From assembly GCA_029959085.1 (NCBI GenBank), contig JARWIR010000094.1, positions 1,054,001 to 1,118,000 on the forward strand: a stretch of DNA of 64,000 bases, read 5' to 3'. Source of the DNA: Nemophila menziesii (Eukaryota > Streptophyta > Magnoliopsida > Boraginales > Hydrophyllaceae). Below are positions 1 to 12,232 of the stretch, piece after piece (the stretch's first letter is position 1; each line of letters opens with the position of its first letter). Under the pieces are notes generated by a model that was given only the letters and a program-made list of their open reading frames with translations, was not told where the DNA came from and searched no databases. The position numbers and the translations under genes were made by a program.

Positions 1-839
1 TTTTATTTAGTGAAGGTTCTAAAATTCAAAACAGCCTGGTATGGGAAAATTCTCTATATAGTCCGTGAGTTATATCCTTTTTTATGACCTTTTAGTATCG
101 CCTAGGGTGTGATAAAAATATGATAATAAAATACGGATAAACGATGCACTAACAACCTAGACTAATCACGTTACTCACGTCATGTATCACATGTTGTATG
201 CAAGTTTTAACGATAAGTCAGATGCAGTCTCATGGACGTAGTGTGTTATACGAATCACGTCTCACCATTATTGAAATGTGGTTTAGCAATTGATTTATTA
301 AAACAACATTACTAATCATCAATATCTAATTTTGACAGAAAATATTATATTTAACTATTATAATTAATAACCTATATATTTAAAGCATGTTCCAATGATA
401 TAGCGAGTGTATCCATTTGATAAACCATCTAATTATAAAATTAAAGCATTTAAACAATTTTATCAACTAGTAATTTACAAAAATTTGAATTCAAATTCTA
501 CATATAACTGATAGTTTACTATATATAATAAATATATTAAGCAAATAAAGAAAGTAAAATCTTAATAAGCAAAGATGAAAAACATCTAAATCAAGTTTTA
601 CTAGTATTAATATTATTTTAAATATATATTAATTCAAATAAGGTAAAGTATCAAAATTCAACAAATTATATAAGAACAAAAAACTAATTACACCTCTTTG
701 TATGAATAATAAATTATAAACCATAATTACTATATATTTTTTGACTATGTTAACTATATAAAATATGTTTTAATAAAAAACGAATAACTCAAAATTTATT
801 CAATTAACCAAAAGATAGAAAAATAAAATAATCTATATA

Positions 840-925
840 AAATTGCCGCCTCTCCCTTCCTAACCCTAGCTTCCACATTTTCTTGTCTATAAATAACAAA
901 TTACACACACAAAAACATCATCAAA
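840..925 (+). promoter_or_regulatory. Promoter-like block of the array unit (TATA box, CT patch, telo-box-like motif)
   Basis: A GC-richer island in very AT-rich DNA. It reads 'gccgcctctcccttcc', then 'taaccctag' (close to the plant telo-box AAACCCTA), then 'ctataaata' with the TATA box at 888-895, followed by a CA-rich leader ('acacacacaaaaacatc'). The spacing is that of a plant RNA polymerase II core promoter with a start expected near 920. The TATA box is kept in all copies: 4966, 9043, 13120, 17385, 21462, 25539, 29572, 33640, 37708 and 41782. Upstream (about 150-265) there are several ACGT cores ('cacgtcatg', 'atcacgtctc'). Activity is inferred, not shown. Confidence 0.5.
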
Positions 926-1209
926 TTGTAATATTTTGTATCATTATTTTGTAATGATTGATAGAATGTGTCCGTTCTCAAAGATGCTTCTTTCTCTGTC
1001 GATCTTTTCATTTTCATGTCAAGTGTATTTTTCTTTCAGAGATCGTTGACCATTCCATTTCAATCAAATATTCTTTCACAGATTAATATTTTTATTAATG
1101 TTTTATCATCTTTTCATTCTAATAGATGAGGGACATGTATAGTAAAATTAATGTGTCATGTCTGTAAAATTAAATGTTTAATGGTATTTATGTATAAATT
1201 TCAGATAAG

Positions 1210-1307
1210 ATAGAGACAAAAGAAATGTTTAGTATCTTCCATGAAGAAGCATCTACTTATAGAGACAAAAGAAGTGTTTAGTACCTTCCATGAAGAAGCA
1301 TCTACTT
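1210..1307 (+). repeat. 49-bp tandem duplication specific to subfamily A
   Basis: 1210-1258 and 1259-1307 are the same 49-bp sequence with one or two differences. The duplication is present at the equivalent place in copies 1-6 and single in copies 7-11. The single state in the diverged copy 11 suggests that the duplication is derived. It lengthens the open frame that follows by supplying an upstream ATG at 1241. Confidence 0.93.
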
Positions 1308-1588
1308 GTGGACAAGCTAACATTTCACTTCGATTTAACGATGATTTGAGAAGAAACAACACGGAGAAGATGAACATTAACACATTGCTCAAATCAATAG
1401 CTTATTGCTTCTCCTTTATAATGAATTTAATCTCTTTCTGTACTTTGGATGTTTCTAAAGGCTGGTACTTGATTGATTTTGTATTGTTATTTTCAATATA
1501 TTTTATCATAACATTTATTGTGTGTACATTAATTTTAAAATATCTCTATTTGAACTTGATTCAAATTATTTCATTTTTTATTTATTGA
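1241..1588 (+). CDS. Short ORF of the array unit, doubtful coding
   Basis: A 115-codon frame preceded by 'tttcag' at 1200-1204, which could be a splice acceptor. The first ~45 residues are polar; the rest is hydrophobic and could form two membrane segments, but AT-rich DNA gives such peptides by chance. It recurs at 5319, 9396, 13473, 17738 and 21815. In copies 7-10 it lacks the first 11 codons (25876, 29909, 33977, 38045) and in copy 11 it ends early (42087-42269). Differences between A and B copies include about five amino-acid changes and four silent ones, so there is no sign of protein-level constraint. It matches no family I recognise; a non-coding transcript is as likely. Confidence 0.2.
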   Translation: MKKHLLIETKEVFSTFHEEASTCGQANISLRFNDDLRRNNTEKMNINTLLKSIAYCFSFIMNLISFCTLDVSKGWYLIDFVLLFSIYFIITFIVCTLILKYLYLNLIQIISFFIY

Positions 1589-2414
1589 AATTATTATATT
1601 GAAATTTTAGTTAGATATTCATGGCTATCAGTAGTTTAATATGGAAAAAAATTTACAAAAAAATTAAAGCTGGACATATTTCTAGCAAAATTTTATAGTC
1701 CTTGACATTTGCTTGTTGTAATTGTTCCTAATTTTTCAATTATGATGTTTAAGTTCTGTATTTCAAGTTTGTGATAAGTTTGTCCTTTTTTTGTTTTTTC
1801 ATTATATTATACTGTGTCATCCTCTTATGACAGAACAGGAGAACAGGAGGACTGTATAGTTATTTATTAAAATAAATAATCACATAAAATTAACATTAAT
1901 AATGTAAATGCAAATAAAAAAAGATTTTACATTGTAAGAAAATCGTAAAATGAGTGAGTAAAGTGTTTCATTTACAAGATAAAGGGATAAGTGTTAAAAA
2001 GTGAATCTTTGCTTCAAGCCAATCTCTTTTTCTTTCCTTGCGTAATTAGGGTAGTTTAGGGGACCATGGCTCACCCGAGTTTTGATATTTCATTTTGATC
2101 GCTAAAGTTTAATTTTATAAAAAACAATTTCTGATATCTTGGTTTTCAGAACATTCACTTGGTCCCCCATATTTTAGAGTTAAATCTTAAAGTATTAATT
2201 TATTTTTTTCTATATAAACTCTTTTTGTTTATATAATTTAATATAATTTGTATTATTTTCATTCAATACTTCTTGCATAATTATGATTTAATATAAATCC
2301 ACTACAGGGCACATTAAAATTTTAACAGGTTACAATTCCAATTACTCTTTTACCCTTTTTTGTTTTTATTTCTGATATATATTTATTTGATCAAAAATAT
2401 TTTAAATTCTAATA

Positions 2415-2850
2415 ATTTTTCCTTCTCTCTCATATCTCTAACCTCCCCTTTCTCGCACGTGAAAACCAGGTCTTGCCATGAGCTTCTGTGAGACGATAGC
2501 ATAATACTGGTTTCAAACACAAGGTATATTTGATTACAAACTTTATTATCCCATTTCTATATAACTTATGCTGATGATACGTATTGTTTAGTCAAATGTG
2601 TGAGCTTATTATCAAACTTTTCTTGATGATAAAACTCAAATATCAGTTGATAAGAAGATCAAGGGTTATGGTCCATTGCTAAAAGACAAGGAAGTGATAT
2701 TATGAATACGTAGGGCATCAGATTCTAATTCAAGAGATTCGGTGGGATGTAGACGATTTTGGAAGTGACGTGATGAAGGATTTAGAGAACAACTTTCTTG
2801 GGATGCTCCTGGAATGTTAATAGAACAAGAAACAAGAATATGAGGACAAT
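2415..2850 (+). pseudogene. Decayed gene-like block in the array unit
   Basis: A CT-rich leader (2421-2457) is followed by an ATG at 2478 that meets a stop after eight codons. A consensus donor ('aag' then gtatat, 2521-2529) comes next, and then a stretch at 2698-2817 open for 40 codons with coding-like composition (acidic and aromatic residues, ending in the motif NNFLG.LLEC). After two adjacent stops the same frame stays open again. In B copies and copy 7 some codons differ (V to E, M to R). The block recurs in copies 1-10; copy 11 ends just before the open part. I do not recognise the source protein; a captured, dead gene fragment is the simplest reading. Confidence 0.25.
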
Positions 2851-3110
2851 GCATACAAAATACCGCATCTTGGCTTTAGAAAATTATTGAGTAGCTTTGT
2901 TTTGTCAATTTTTGAACTCCTAGTCTAATTTTTTAGTTGCTTTGTTTTGTAAATTTTTGTACTGCTAATTTTTGTAATGCTAGTCTTTTCTAATAATCAT
3001 TAGTATTCTTGTAATAATTAGTAGTAATTTCAATTCAATTTCTTTTCTTTTTGTTATTTCCCTTATTTGAACGTAGTCGTCAAGCAAAATTCCAAAAACT
3101 CAATGAATTT

Positions 3111-3325
3111 TCTCGATACTCGGAAAAGTTATTGTACGTACTAAGCATACAATCATACTCAGTACGAGGATACTCAGTCTAGTAACTCAATAAAAAAATT
3201 TAAACACTTAGTAACTTTTTCCGTTACTGAGCACTTTTTCCTATACTCGGTATCTTTTTCCATACTCAATACTCCAAACCAGTAACGTTTTTCACACTCG
3301 GAACGCCATACTCAGAACTTTTTCA
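3111..3325 (+). repeat. Degenerate minisatellite, 'tactcggtaactttttcc' type
   Basis: Variants of 'tactcgg' or 'tactcag' recur about every 20-25 bases, often followed by 'tattgta', 'taactttttcc' or 'tatctttttcc'. At least eight cores can be counted between 3115 and 3320. The block sits at the same place in copies 1-10, so it was part of the ancestral unit. It directly abuts a GC-richer 'ggcggtggtcggcgatgg' stretch. Confidence 0.7.
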
Positions 3326-3726
3326 GGCGGTGGTCGGCGATGGTTGGTGGTTGTGGTCGGTGCTGAAATTTTTTGATAGTGAATGAAGGAGGAGAGAGAA
3401 AAAAGGATATAGAAGGAGAGAGATTAATGGTAATAGAAGAGAAAAAAGAATGAGAGGGTTCATTTGTGGCACCAAGATAGTCTCCAAGACCGAATTCACC
3501 CTACGATTTTTAGGACCAAAATTATAATTGTGTTTTAATTTCTTTGTAGTTTTATATAATAAAATACAAATTTTTATATGTAATTTCATCAGAGACAAGA
3601 CATTGGATCTTGGGTCGTTTAACTACACCTGCTCTATCAAACTTTTTAAATTTATTTTATCACGTTATAATTTATTTTATTTGGTATATTTTTTTAAATT
3701 TTAAAATATAGATTACAAACAACTTA

Positions 3727-3930
3727 GGGCCTATTTGGAAGTATTTATTTTAGAGTAAAAAAACGCTTCTAGAATAAAAATTTAAATTTGAAAAAATTAT
3801 TTTAAATCTAAAATCACTTTAAGTGATTTTTTAAGAAGCGCCAACTCATAAAGTGATTTTAAGAGTTTAAAACACTTTAAAAGTTCGTGAGGCACTTTTA
3901 AGTACTTTTTTAAATAAGCATTTCCAAACA
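3727..3930. mobile_element. hAT-like MITE inside array unit, copy 1
   Basis: The left end reads 'gggcctatttggaagt' and the right end 'gcatttccaaaca', which are inverted relatives. Flanks 'acaactta' and 'ataactta' could be a worn 8-bp target duplication, as hAT elements make. The inside is rich in 'cactttaa' and 'aagtg' motifs that pair with each other, so the element can fold on itself. Related elements sit at 47116-47342 and 58598-58823. It was in the unit before amplification. Confidence 0.7.
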
Positions 3931-4077
3931 ATAACTTATATTACATTTTTATTATAATATAGAGACCGACTTTATTTTTTAAATCGTGGTTATTATTTAA
4001 TATTATGAAATTATATTAAGCGTATTTTACTCCTATTTGTTGATGTTAAGTATCCGTTATCAAGGGTAGTTTAGGAG

Positions 4078-7000
4078 TTTTATTTACTGAAGGTTCTAAA
4101 ATTCAAAACAGCCTGGTATGGGAAAATTCTCTATATAGTCCGTGAGTTATATCCTTTTTTATGGCCTTTTAGTATCGCCTAGGGTGTGATAAAAATATGA
4201 TAATAAAATACGGATAAACGATGCACTAACAACCTAGACTAATCACGTTACTCACGTCATGTATCACATGTTGTATGCAAGTTTTAACGATAAGTCAGAT
4301 GCAGTCTCATGGACGTAGTGTGTTATACGAATCACGTCTCACCATTATTGAAATGTGGTTTAGCAATTGATTTATTAAAACAACATTACTAATCATCAAT
4401 ATCTAATTTTGACAGAAAATATTATATTTAACTATTATAATTAATAACCTATATATTTAAAGCATGTTCCAATGATATAGCGAGTGTATCCATTTGATAA
4501 ACCATCTAATTATAAAATTAAAGCATTTAAACAATTTTATCAACTAGTAATTTACAAAAATTTGAATTCAAATTCTACATATAACAGTTAGTTTACTATA
4601 TATAATAAATATATTAAGCAAATAAAGAAAGTAAAATCTTAATAAGCAAAGATGAAAAACATCTAAATCAAGTTTTACTAGTATTAATATTATTTTAAAT
4701 ATATATTAATTCAAATAAGGTAAAGTATCAAAATTCAACAAATTATATAAGAACAAAAAACTAATTACACCTCTTTGTATGAATAATAAATTATAAACCA
4801 TAATTACTATATATTTTTTTGACTATGTTAACTATATAAAATATGTTTTAATAAAAAACGAATAACTCAAAATTTATTCAATTAACCAAAAGATAGAAAA
4901 ATAAAATAATCTATATAAAATTGCCGCCTCTCCCTTCCTAACCCTAGCTTCCACATTTTCTTGTCTATAAATAACAAATTACACACACAAAAACATCATC
5001 AAATTGTAATATTTTGTATCATTATTTTGTAATGATTGATAGAATGTGTCCGTTCTCAAAGATGCTTCTTTCTCTGTCGATCTTTTCATTTTCATGTCAA
5101 GTGTATTTTTCTTTCAGAGATCGTTGACCATTCCATTTCAATCAAATATTCTTTCACAGATTAATATTTTTATTAATTTTTTATCATCTTGTCATTCTAA
5201 TAGATGAGGGACATGTATAGTAAAATTAATGTGTCATGTCTGTAAAATTAAATGTTTAATGGTATTTATGTATAAATTTCAGATAAGATAGAGACAAAAG
5301 AAATGTTTAGTACCTTCCATGAAGAAGCATCTACTTATAGAGACAAAAGAAGTGTTTAGTACCTTCCATGAAGAAGCATCTACTTGTGGACAAGCTAACA
5401 TTTCACTTCGATTTAACGATGATTTGAGAAGAAACAACACGGAGAAGATGAACATTAACACATTGCTCAAATCAATAGCTTATTGCTTCTCCTTTATAAT
5501 GAATTTACTCTCTTTCTGTACTTTGGATGTTTCTAAAGGCTGGTACTTGATTGATTTTGTATTGTTATTTTCAATATATTTTATCATAACATTTATTGTG
5601 TGTACATTAATTTTAAAATATCTCTATTTGAACTTGATTCAAATTATTTCATTTTTTATTTATTGAAATTATTATATTGAAATTTTAGTTAGATATTCAT
5701 GGCTATCAGTAGTTTAATATGGAAAAAAATTTACAAAAAAATTAAAGCTGGACATATTTCTAGCAAAATTTTATAGTCCTTGACATTTGCTTGTTGTAAT
5801 TGTTCCTAATTTTTCAATTATGATGTTTAAGTTCTGTATTTCAAGTTTGTGATAAGTTTGTCCTTTTTTTGTTTTTTCATTATATTATACTGTGTCATCC
5901 TCTTATGACAGAACAGGAGAACAGGAGGACTGTATAGTTATTTATTAAAATAAATAATCACATAAAATTAACATTAATAATGTAAATGCAAATAAAAAAA
6001 GATTTTACATTGTAAGAAAATCGTAAAATGAGTGAGTAAAGTGTTTCATTTACAAGATAAAGGGCTAAGTGTTAAAAAGTGAATCTTTGCTTCAAGCCAA
6101 TCTCTTTTTCTTTCCTTGCGTAATTAGGGTAGTTTAGGGGACCATGGCCCACCCGAGTTTTGATATTTCATTTTGATCGCTAAAGTTTAATTTTATAAAA
6201 AACAATTTCTGATATCTTGGTTTTCAGAACATTCACTCGGTCCCCCATATTTTAGAGTTAAATCTTAAAGTATTAATTTATTTTTTTCTATATAAACTCT
6301 TTTTGTTTATATAATTTAATATAATTTGTATTATTTTCATTCAATACTTCTTGCATAATTATGATTTAATATAAATCCACTACAGGGCACATTAAAATTT
6401 TAACAGGTTACAATTCCAATTACTCTTTTACCCTTTTTTGTTTTTATTTCTGATATATATTTATTTGATCAAAAATATTTTAAATTCTAATAATTTTTCC
6501 TTCTCTCTCATATCTCTAACCTCCCCTTTCTCGCACGTGAAAACCAGGTCTTGCCATGAGCTTCTGTGAGACGATAGCATAATACTGGTTTCAAACACAA
6601 GGTATATTTGATTACAAACTTTATTATCCCATTTCTATATAACTTATGCTGATGATACGTATTGTTTAGTCAAATGTGCGAGCTTATTATCAAACTTTTC
6701 TTGATGATAAAACTCAAATATCAGTTGATAAGAAGATCAAGGGTTATGGTCCATTGCTAAAAGACAAGGAAGTGATATTATGAATACGTAGGGCATCAGA
6801 TTCTAATTCAAGAGATTCGGTGGGATGTAGACGATTTTGGAAGTGACGTGATGAAGGATTTAGAGAACAACTTTCTTGGGATGCTCCTGGAATGTTAATA
6901 GAACAAGAAACAAGAATATGAGGACAATGCATACAAAATACCGCATCTTGGCTTTAGAAAATTATTGAGTAGCTTTGTTTTGTCAATTTTTGAACTCCTA

Positions 7001-8155
7001 GTCTAATTTTTTAGTTGCTTTGTTTTGTAAATTTTTGTACTGCTAATTTTTGTAATGCTAGTCTTTTCTAATAATCATTAGTATTTTTGTAATAATTAGT
7101 AGTAATTTCAATTCAATTTCTTTTCTTTTTGTTATTTCCCTTATTTGAACGTAGTCGTCAAGCAAAATTCCAAAAACTCAATGAATTTTCTCGATACTCG
7201 GAAAAGTTATTGTACGTACTAAGCATACAATCATACTCAGTACGAGGATACTCAGTCTAGTAACTCAATAAAAAAATTTAAACACTTAGTAACTTTTTCC
7301 GTTACTGAGCACTTTTTCCTATACTCGGTATCTTTTTCCATACTCAATACTCCAAACCAGTAACGTTTTTCACACTCGGAACGCCATACTCAGAACTTTT
7401 TCAGGCGGTGGTCGGCGATGGTTGGTGGTTGTGGTCGGTGCTGAAAATTTTTGATAGTGAATGAAGGAGGAGAGAGAAAAAAGGATATAGAAGGAGAGAG
7501 ATTAATGGTAATATAAGAGAAAAAAGAATGAGAGGGTTCATTTGTGGCACCAAGATAGTCTCCAAGACCGAATTCACCCTACGATTTTTAGGACCAAAAT
7601 TATAATTGTGTTTTAATTTCTTTGTAGTTTTATATAATAAAATACAAATTTTTATATGTAATTTCATCAGAGACAAGACATTGGATCTTTGGTCGTTTAA
7701 CTACACCTGCTCTATCAAACTTTTTAAATTTATTTTATCACGTTATAATTTATTTTATTTGGTATATTTTTTTAAATTTTAAAATATAGATTACAAACAA
7801 CTTAGGGCCTATTTGGAAGTATTTATTTTAGAGTAAAAAAACGCTTCTAGAATAAAAATTTAAATTTGAAAAAATTATTTTAAATCTAAAATCACTTTAA
7901 GTGATTTTTTAAGAAGCGCCAACTCATAAAGTGATTTTAAGAGTTTAAAACACTTTAAAAGTTCGTGAAGCACTTTTAAGTACTTTTTTAAATAAGCATT
8001 TCCAAACAATAACTTATATTACATTTTTATTATAATATAGAGACCGACTTTATTTTTTAAATCGTGGTTATTATTTAATATTATGAAATTATATTAAGCG
8101 TATTTTACTCCTATTTGTTGATGTTAAGTATCCGTTATCAAGGGTAGTTTAGGAG
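4078..8155 (+). repeat. Tandem unit copy 2 (subfamily A, 4078 bp)
   Basis: One base longer than copy 1 because of an extra T in the run near 4815. It shares 'ggcccaccc', 'cactcggtccc' and 'aaagggctaag' with copy 3 but not with copies 1, 4 or 6. Private changes include 'cagttag' near 4583 where other A copies read 'ctgatag'. Confidence 0.97.
7805..8008. mobile_element. hAT-like MITE, array copy 2
   Basis: Same element and ends as in copy 1; reads 'cgtgaagcac' where copy 1 has 'cgtgaggcac'. Confidence 0.7.
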
Positions 8156-11100
8156 TTTTATTTAGTGAAGGTTCTAAAATTCAAAACAGCCTGGTATGGG
8201 AAAATTCTCTATATAGTCCGTGAGTTATATCCTTTTTTATGGCCTTTTAGTATCGCCTAGGGTGTGATAAAAATATGATAATAAAATACGGATAAACGAT
8301 GCACTAACAACCTAGACTAATCACGTTACTCACGTCATGTATCACATGTTGTATGCAAGTTTTAACGATAAGTCAGATGCAGTCTCATGGACGTAGTGTG
8401 TTATACGAATCACGTCTCACCATTATTGAAATGTGGTTTAGCAATTGATTTATTAAAACAACATTACTAATCATCAATATCTAATTTTGACAGAAAATAT
8501 TATATTTAACTATTATAATTAATAACCTATATATTTAAAGCATGTTCCAATGATATAGCGAGTGTATCCATTTGATAAACCATCTAATTATAAAATTAAA
8601 GAATTTAAACAATTTTATCAACTAGTAATTTACAAAAATTTGAATTCAAATTCTACATATAACTGATAGTTTACTATATATAATAAATATATTAAGCAAA
8701 TAAAGAAAGTAAAATCTTAATAAGCAAAGATGAAAAACATCTAAATCAAGTTTTACTAGTATTAATATTATTTTAAATATATATTAATTCAAATAAGGTA
8801 AAGTATCAAAATTCAACAAATTATATAAGAACAAAAAACTAATTACACCTCTTTGTATGAATAATAAATTATAAACCATAATTACTATATATGTTTTTAC
8901 TATGTTAACTATATAAAATATGTTTTAATAAAAAACGAATAACTCAAAATTTATTCAATTAACCAAAAGATAGAAAAATAAAATAATCTATATAAAATTG
9001 CCGCCTCTCCCTTCCTAACCCTAGCTTCCACATTTTCTTGTCTATAAATAACAAATTACACACACAAAAACATCATCAAATTGTAATATTTTGTATCATT
9101 ATTTTGTAATGATTGATAGAATGTGTCCGTTCTCAAAGATGCTTCTTTCTCTGTCGATCTTTTCATTTTCATGTCAAGTGTATTTTTCTTTCAGAGATCG
9201 TTGACCATTCCATTTCAATCAAATATTCTTTCACAGATTAATATTTTTATTAATTTTTTATCATCTTGTCATTCTAATAGATGAGGGACATGTATAGTAA
9301 AATTAATGTGTCATGTCTGTAAAATTAAATGTTTAATGGTATTTATGTATAAATTTCAGATAAGATAGAGACAAAAGAAATGTTTAGTACCTTCCATGAA
9401 GAAGCATCTACTTATAGAGACAAAAGAAGTGTTTAGTACCTTCCATGAAGAAGCATCTACTTGTGGACAAGCTAACATTTCACTTCGATTTAACGATGAT
9501 TTGAGAAGAAACAACACGGAGAAGATGAACATTAACACATTGCTCAAATCAATAGCTTATTGCTTCTCCTTTATAATGAATTTACTCTCTTTCTGTACTT
9601 TGGATGTTTCTAAAGGCTGGTACTTGATTGATTTTGTATTGTTATTTTCAATATATTTTATCATAACATTTATTGTGTGTACATTAATTTTAAAATATCT
9701 CTATTTGAACTTGATTCAAATTATTTCATTTTTTATTTATTGAAATTATTATATTGAAATTTTAGTTAGATATTCATGGCTATCAGTAGTTTAATATGGA
9801 AAAAAATTTACAAAAAAATTAAAGCTGGACATATTTCTAGCAAAATTTTATAGTCCTTGACATTTGCTTGTTGTAATTGTTCCTAATTTTTCAATTATGA
9901 TGTTTAAGTTCTGTATTTCAAGTTTGTGATAAGTTTGTCCTTTTTTTGTTTTTTCATTATATTATACTGTGTCATCCTCTTATGACAGAACAGGAGAACA
10001 GGAGGACTGTATAGTTATTTATTAAAATAAATAATCACATAAAATTAACATTAATAATGTAAATGCAAATAAAAAAAGATTTTACATTGTAAGAAAATCG
10101 TAAAATGAGTGAGTAAAGTGTTTCATTTACAAGATAAAGGGCTAAGTGTTAAAAAGTGAATCTTTGCTTCAAGCCAATCTCTTTTTCTTTCCTTGCGTAA
10201 TTAGGGTAGTTTAGGGGACCATGGCCCACCCGAGTTTTGATATTTCATTTTGATCGCTAAAGTTTAATTTTATAAAAAACAATTTCTGATATCTTGGTTT
10301 TCAGAACATTCACTCGGTCCCCCATATTTTAGAGTTAAATCTTAAAGTATTAATTTATTTTTTTCTATATAAACTCTTTTTGTTTATATAATTTAATATA
10401 ATTTGTATTATTTTCATTCAATACTTCTTGCATAATTATGATTTAATATAAATCCACTACAGGGCACATTAAAATTTTAACAGGTTACAATTCCAATTAC
10501 TCTTTTACCCTTTTTTGTTTTTATTTCTGATATATATTTATTTGATCAAAAATATTTTAAATTCTAATAATTTTTCCTTCTCTCTCATATCTCTAACCTC
10601 CCCTTTCTCGCACGTGAAAACCAGGTCTTGCCATGAGCTTCTGTGAGACGATAGCATAATACTGGTTTCAAACACAAGGTATATTTTATTACAAACTTTA
10701 TTATCCCATTTCTATATAACTTATGCTGATGATACGTATTGTTTAGTCAAATGTGCGAGCTTATTATCAAACTTTTCTTGATGATAAAACTCAAATATCA
10801 GTTGATAAGAAGATCAAGGGTTATGGTCCATTGCTAAAAGACAAGGAAGTGATATTATGAATACGTAGGGCATCAGATTCTAATTCAAGAGATTCGGTGG
10901 GATGTAGACGATTTTGGAAGTGACGTGATGAAGGATTTAGAGAACAACTTTCTTGGGATGCTCCTGGAATGTTAATAGAACAAGAAACAAGAATATGAGG
11001 ACAATGCATACAAAATACCGCATCTTGGCTTTAGAAAATTATTGAGTAGCTTTGTTTTGTCAATTTTTGAACTCCTAGTCTAATTTTTTAGTTGCTTTGT

Positions 11101-12232
11101 TTTGTAAATTTTTGTACTGCTAATTTTTGTAATGCTAGTCTTTTCTAATAATCATTAGTATTTTTGTAATAATTAGTAGTAATTTCAATTCAATTTCTTT
11201 TCTTTTTGTTATTTCCCTTATTTGAACGTAGTCGTCAAGCAAAATTCCAAAAACTCAATGAATTTTCTCGATACTCGGAAAAGTTATTGTACGTACTAAG
11301 CATACAATCATACTCAGTACGAGGATACTCAGTCTAGTAACTCAATAAAAAAATTTAAACACTTAGTAACTTTTTCCGTTACTGAGCACTTTTTCCTATA
11401 CTCGGTATCTTTTTCCATACTCTATACTCCAAACCAGTAACGTTTTTCACACTCGGAACGCCATACTCAGAACTTTTTCAGGCGGTGGTCGGCGATGGTT
11501 GGTGGTTGTGGTCGGTGCTGAAAATTTTTGATACTGAATGAAGGAGGAGAGAGAAAAAAGGATATAGAAGGAGAGAGATTAATGGTAATAGAAGAGAAAA
11601 AAGAATGAGAGGGTTCATTTGTGGCACCAAGATAGTCTCCAAGACCGAATTCTCCCTACGATTTTTAGGACCAAAATTATAATTGTGTTTTAATTTCTTT
11701 GTAGTTTTATATAATAAAATTCAAATTTTTATATGTAATTTCATCAGAGACAAGACATTGGATCTTGGGTCGTTTAACTACACCTGCTCTATCAAACTTT
11801 TTAAATTTATTTTATCACGTTATAATTTATTTTATTTGGTATATTTTTTTAAATTTTAAAATATAGATTACAAACAACTTAGGGCCTATTTGGAAGTATT
11901 TATTTTAGAGTAAAAAAACGCTTCTAGAATAAAAATTTAAATTTGAAAAAATTATTTTAAATCTAAAATCACTTTAAGTGATTTTTTAAGAAGCGCCAAC
12001 TCATAAAGTGATTTTAAGAGTTTAAAACACTTTAAAAGTTCGTGAAGCACTTTTAAGTACTTTTTTAAATAAGCATTTCCAAACAATAACTTATATTACA
12101 TTTTTATTATAATATAGAGACCGACTTTATTTTTTAAATCGTGGTTATTATTTAATATTATGAAATTATATTAAGCGTATTTTACTCCTATTTGTTGATG
12201 TTAAGTATCCGTTATCAAGGGTAGTTTAGGAG
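8156..12232 (+). repeat. Tandem unit copy 3 (subfamily A, 4077 bp)
   Basis: Closest to copy 2 by shared variants. Private changes lie near 8601 (aaagaattt), 8892 (shortened T run), 11422 ('ctctatactcc') and 11651 ('ttctccc'). These break some of the small open frames present in the other copies, without any sign that this matters. Confidence 0.97.
11882..12085. mobile_element. hAT-like MITE, array copy 3
   Basis: Same element; identical to copy 2 by eye. Confidence 0.7.

Larger units (their letters stand above)
1..4077 (+). repeat. Tandem unit copy 1 (subfamily A, 4077 bp)
   Basis: First complete unit in the window; the phase was set by the window start, so the true array start lies to the left. 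The next unit repeats the same sequence from 4078. In order the unit holds an AT-rich upstream part (1-830), a promoter-like block (840-925), a 49-bp tandem duplication with a short ORF (1210-1588), AT-rich spacer, a decayed exon-like block (2415-2850), a degenerate minisatellite (3111-3325), a GA-rich stretch (about 3385-3460) and an internal MITE (3727-3930). It shares the variants 'ggctcaccc' and 'aaagggataag' with copies 4 and 6, and an altered A/T run near 3365 with copy 5. Confidence 0.97.

Noticed and set aside
2570..2650. C/D-box snoRNA ('ctgatga', 'ttgatga' with 'tcagttga')
   Set aside because: No terminal stem or correctly spaced D box; such motifs arise by chance.
2666..2854. 62-codon minus-strand ORF repeated in ten array units
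   Set aside because: It is the antisense of the decayed exon-like block. Its recurrence follows from unit identity and not from selection; no promoter, no conserved motif.
3323..3598. 91-codon minus-strand ORF (115 codons in B units) with a Leu/Ser-rich stretch
   Set aside because: Its composition comes from the GA-rich tract read in reverse. It changes length and start between A and B through a one-base indel and is broken in copy 3.
2047..4075. 13-bp match 'agggtagtttagg' at about 2048 and 4063 as a target duplication of a 2-kb insert
   Set aside because: No terminal structure at either place, and a 13-base match is not surprising in 4 kb of biased sequence.
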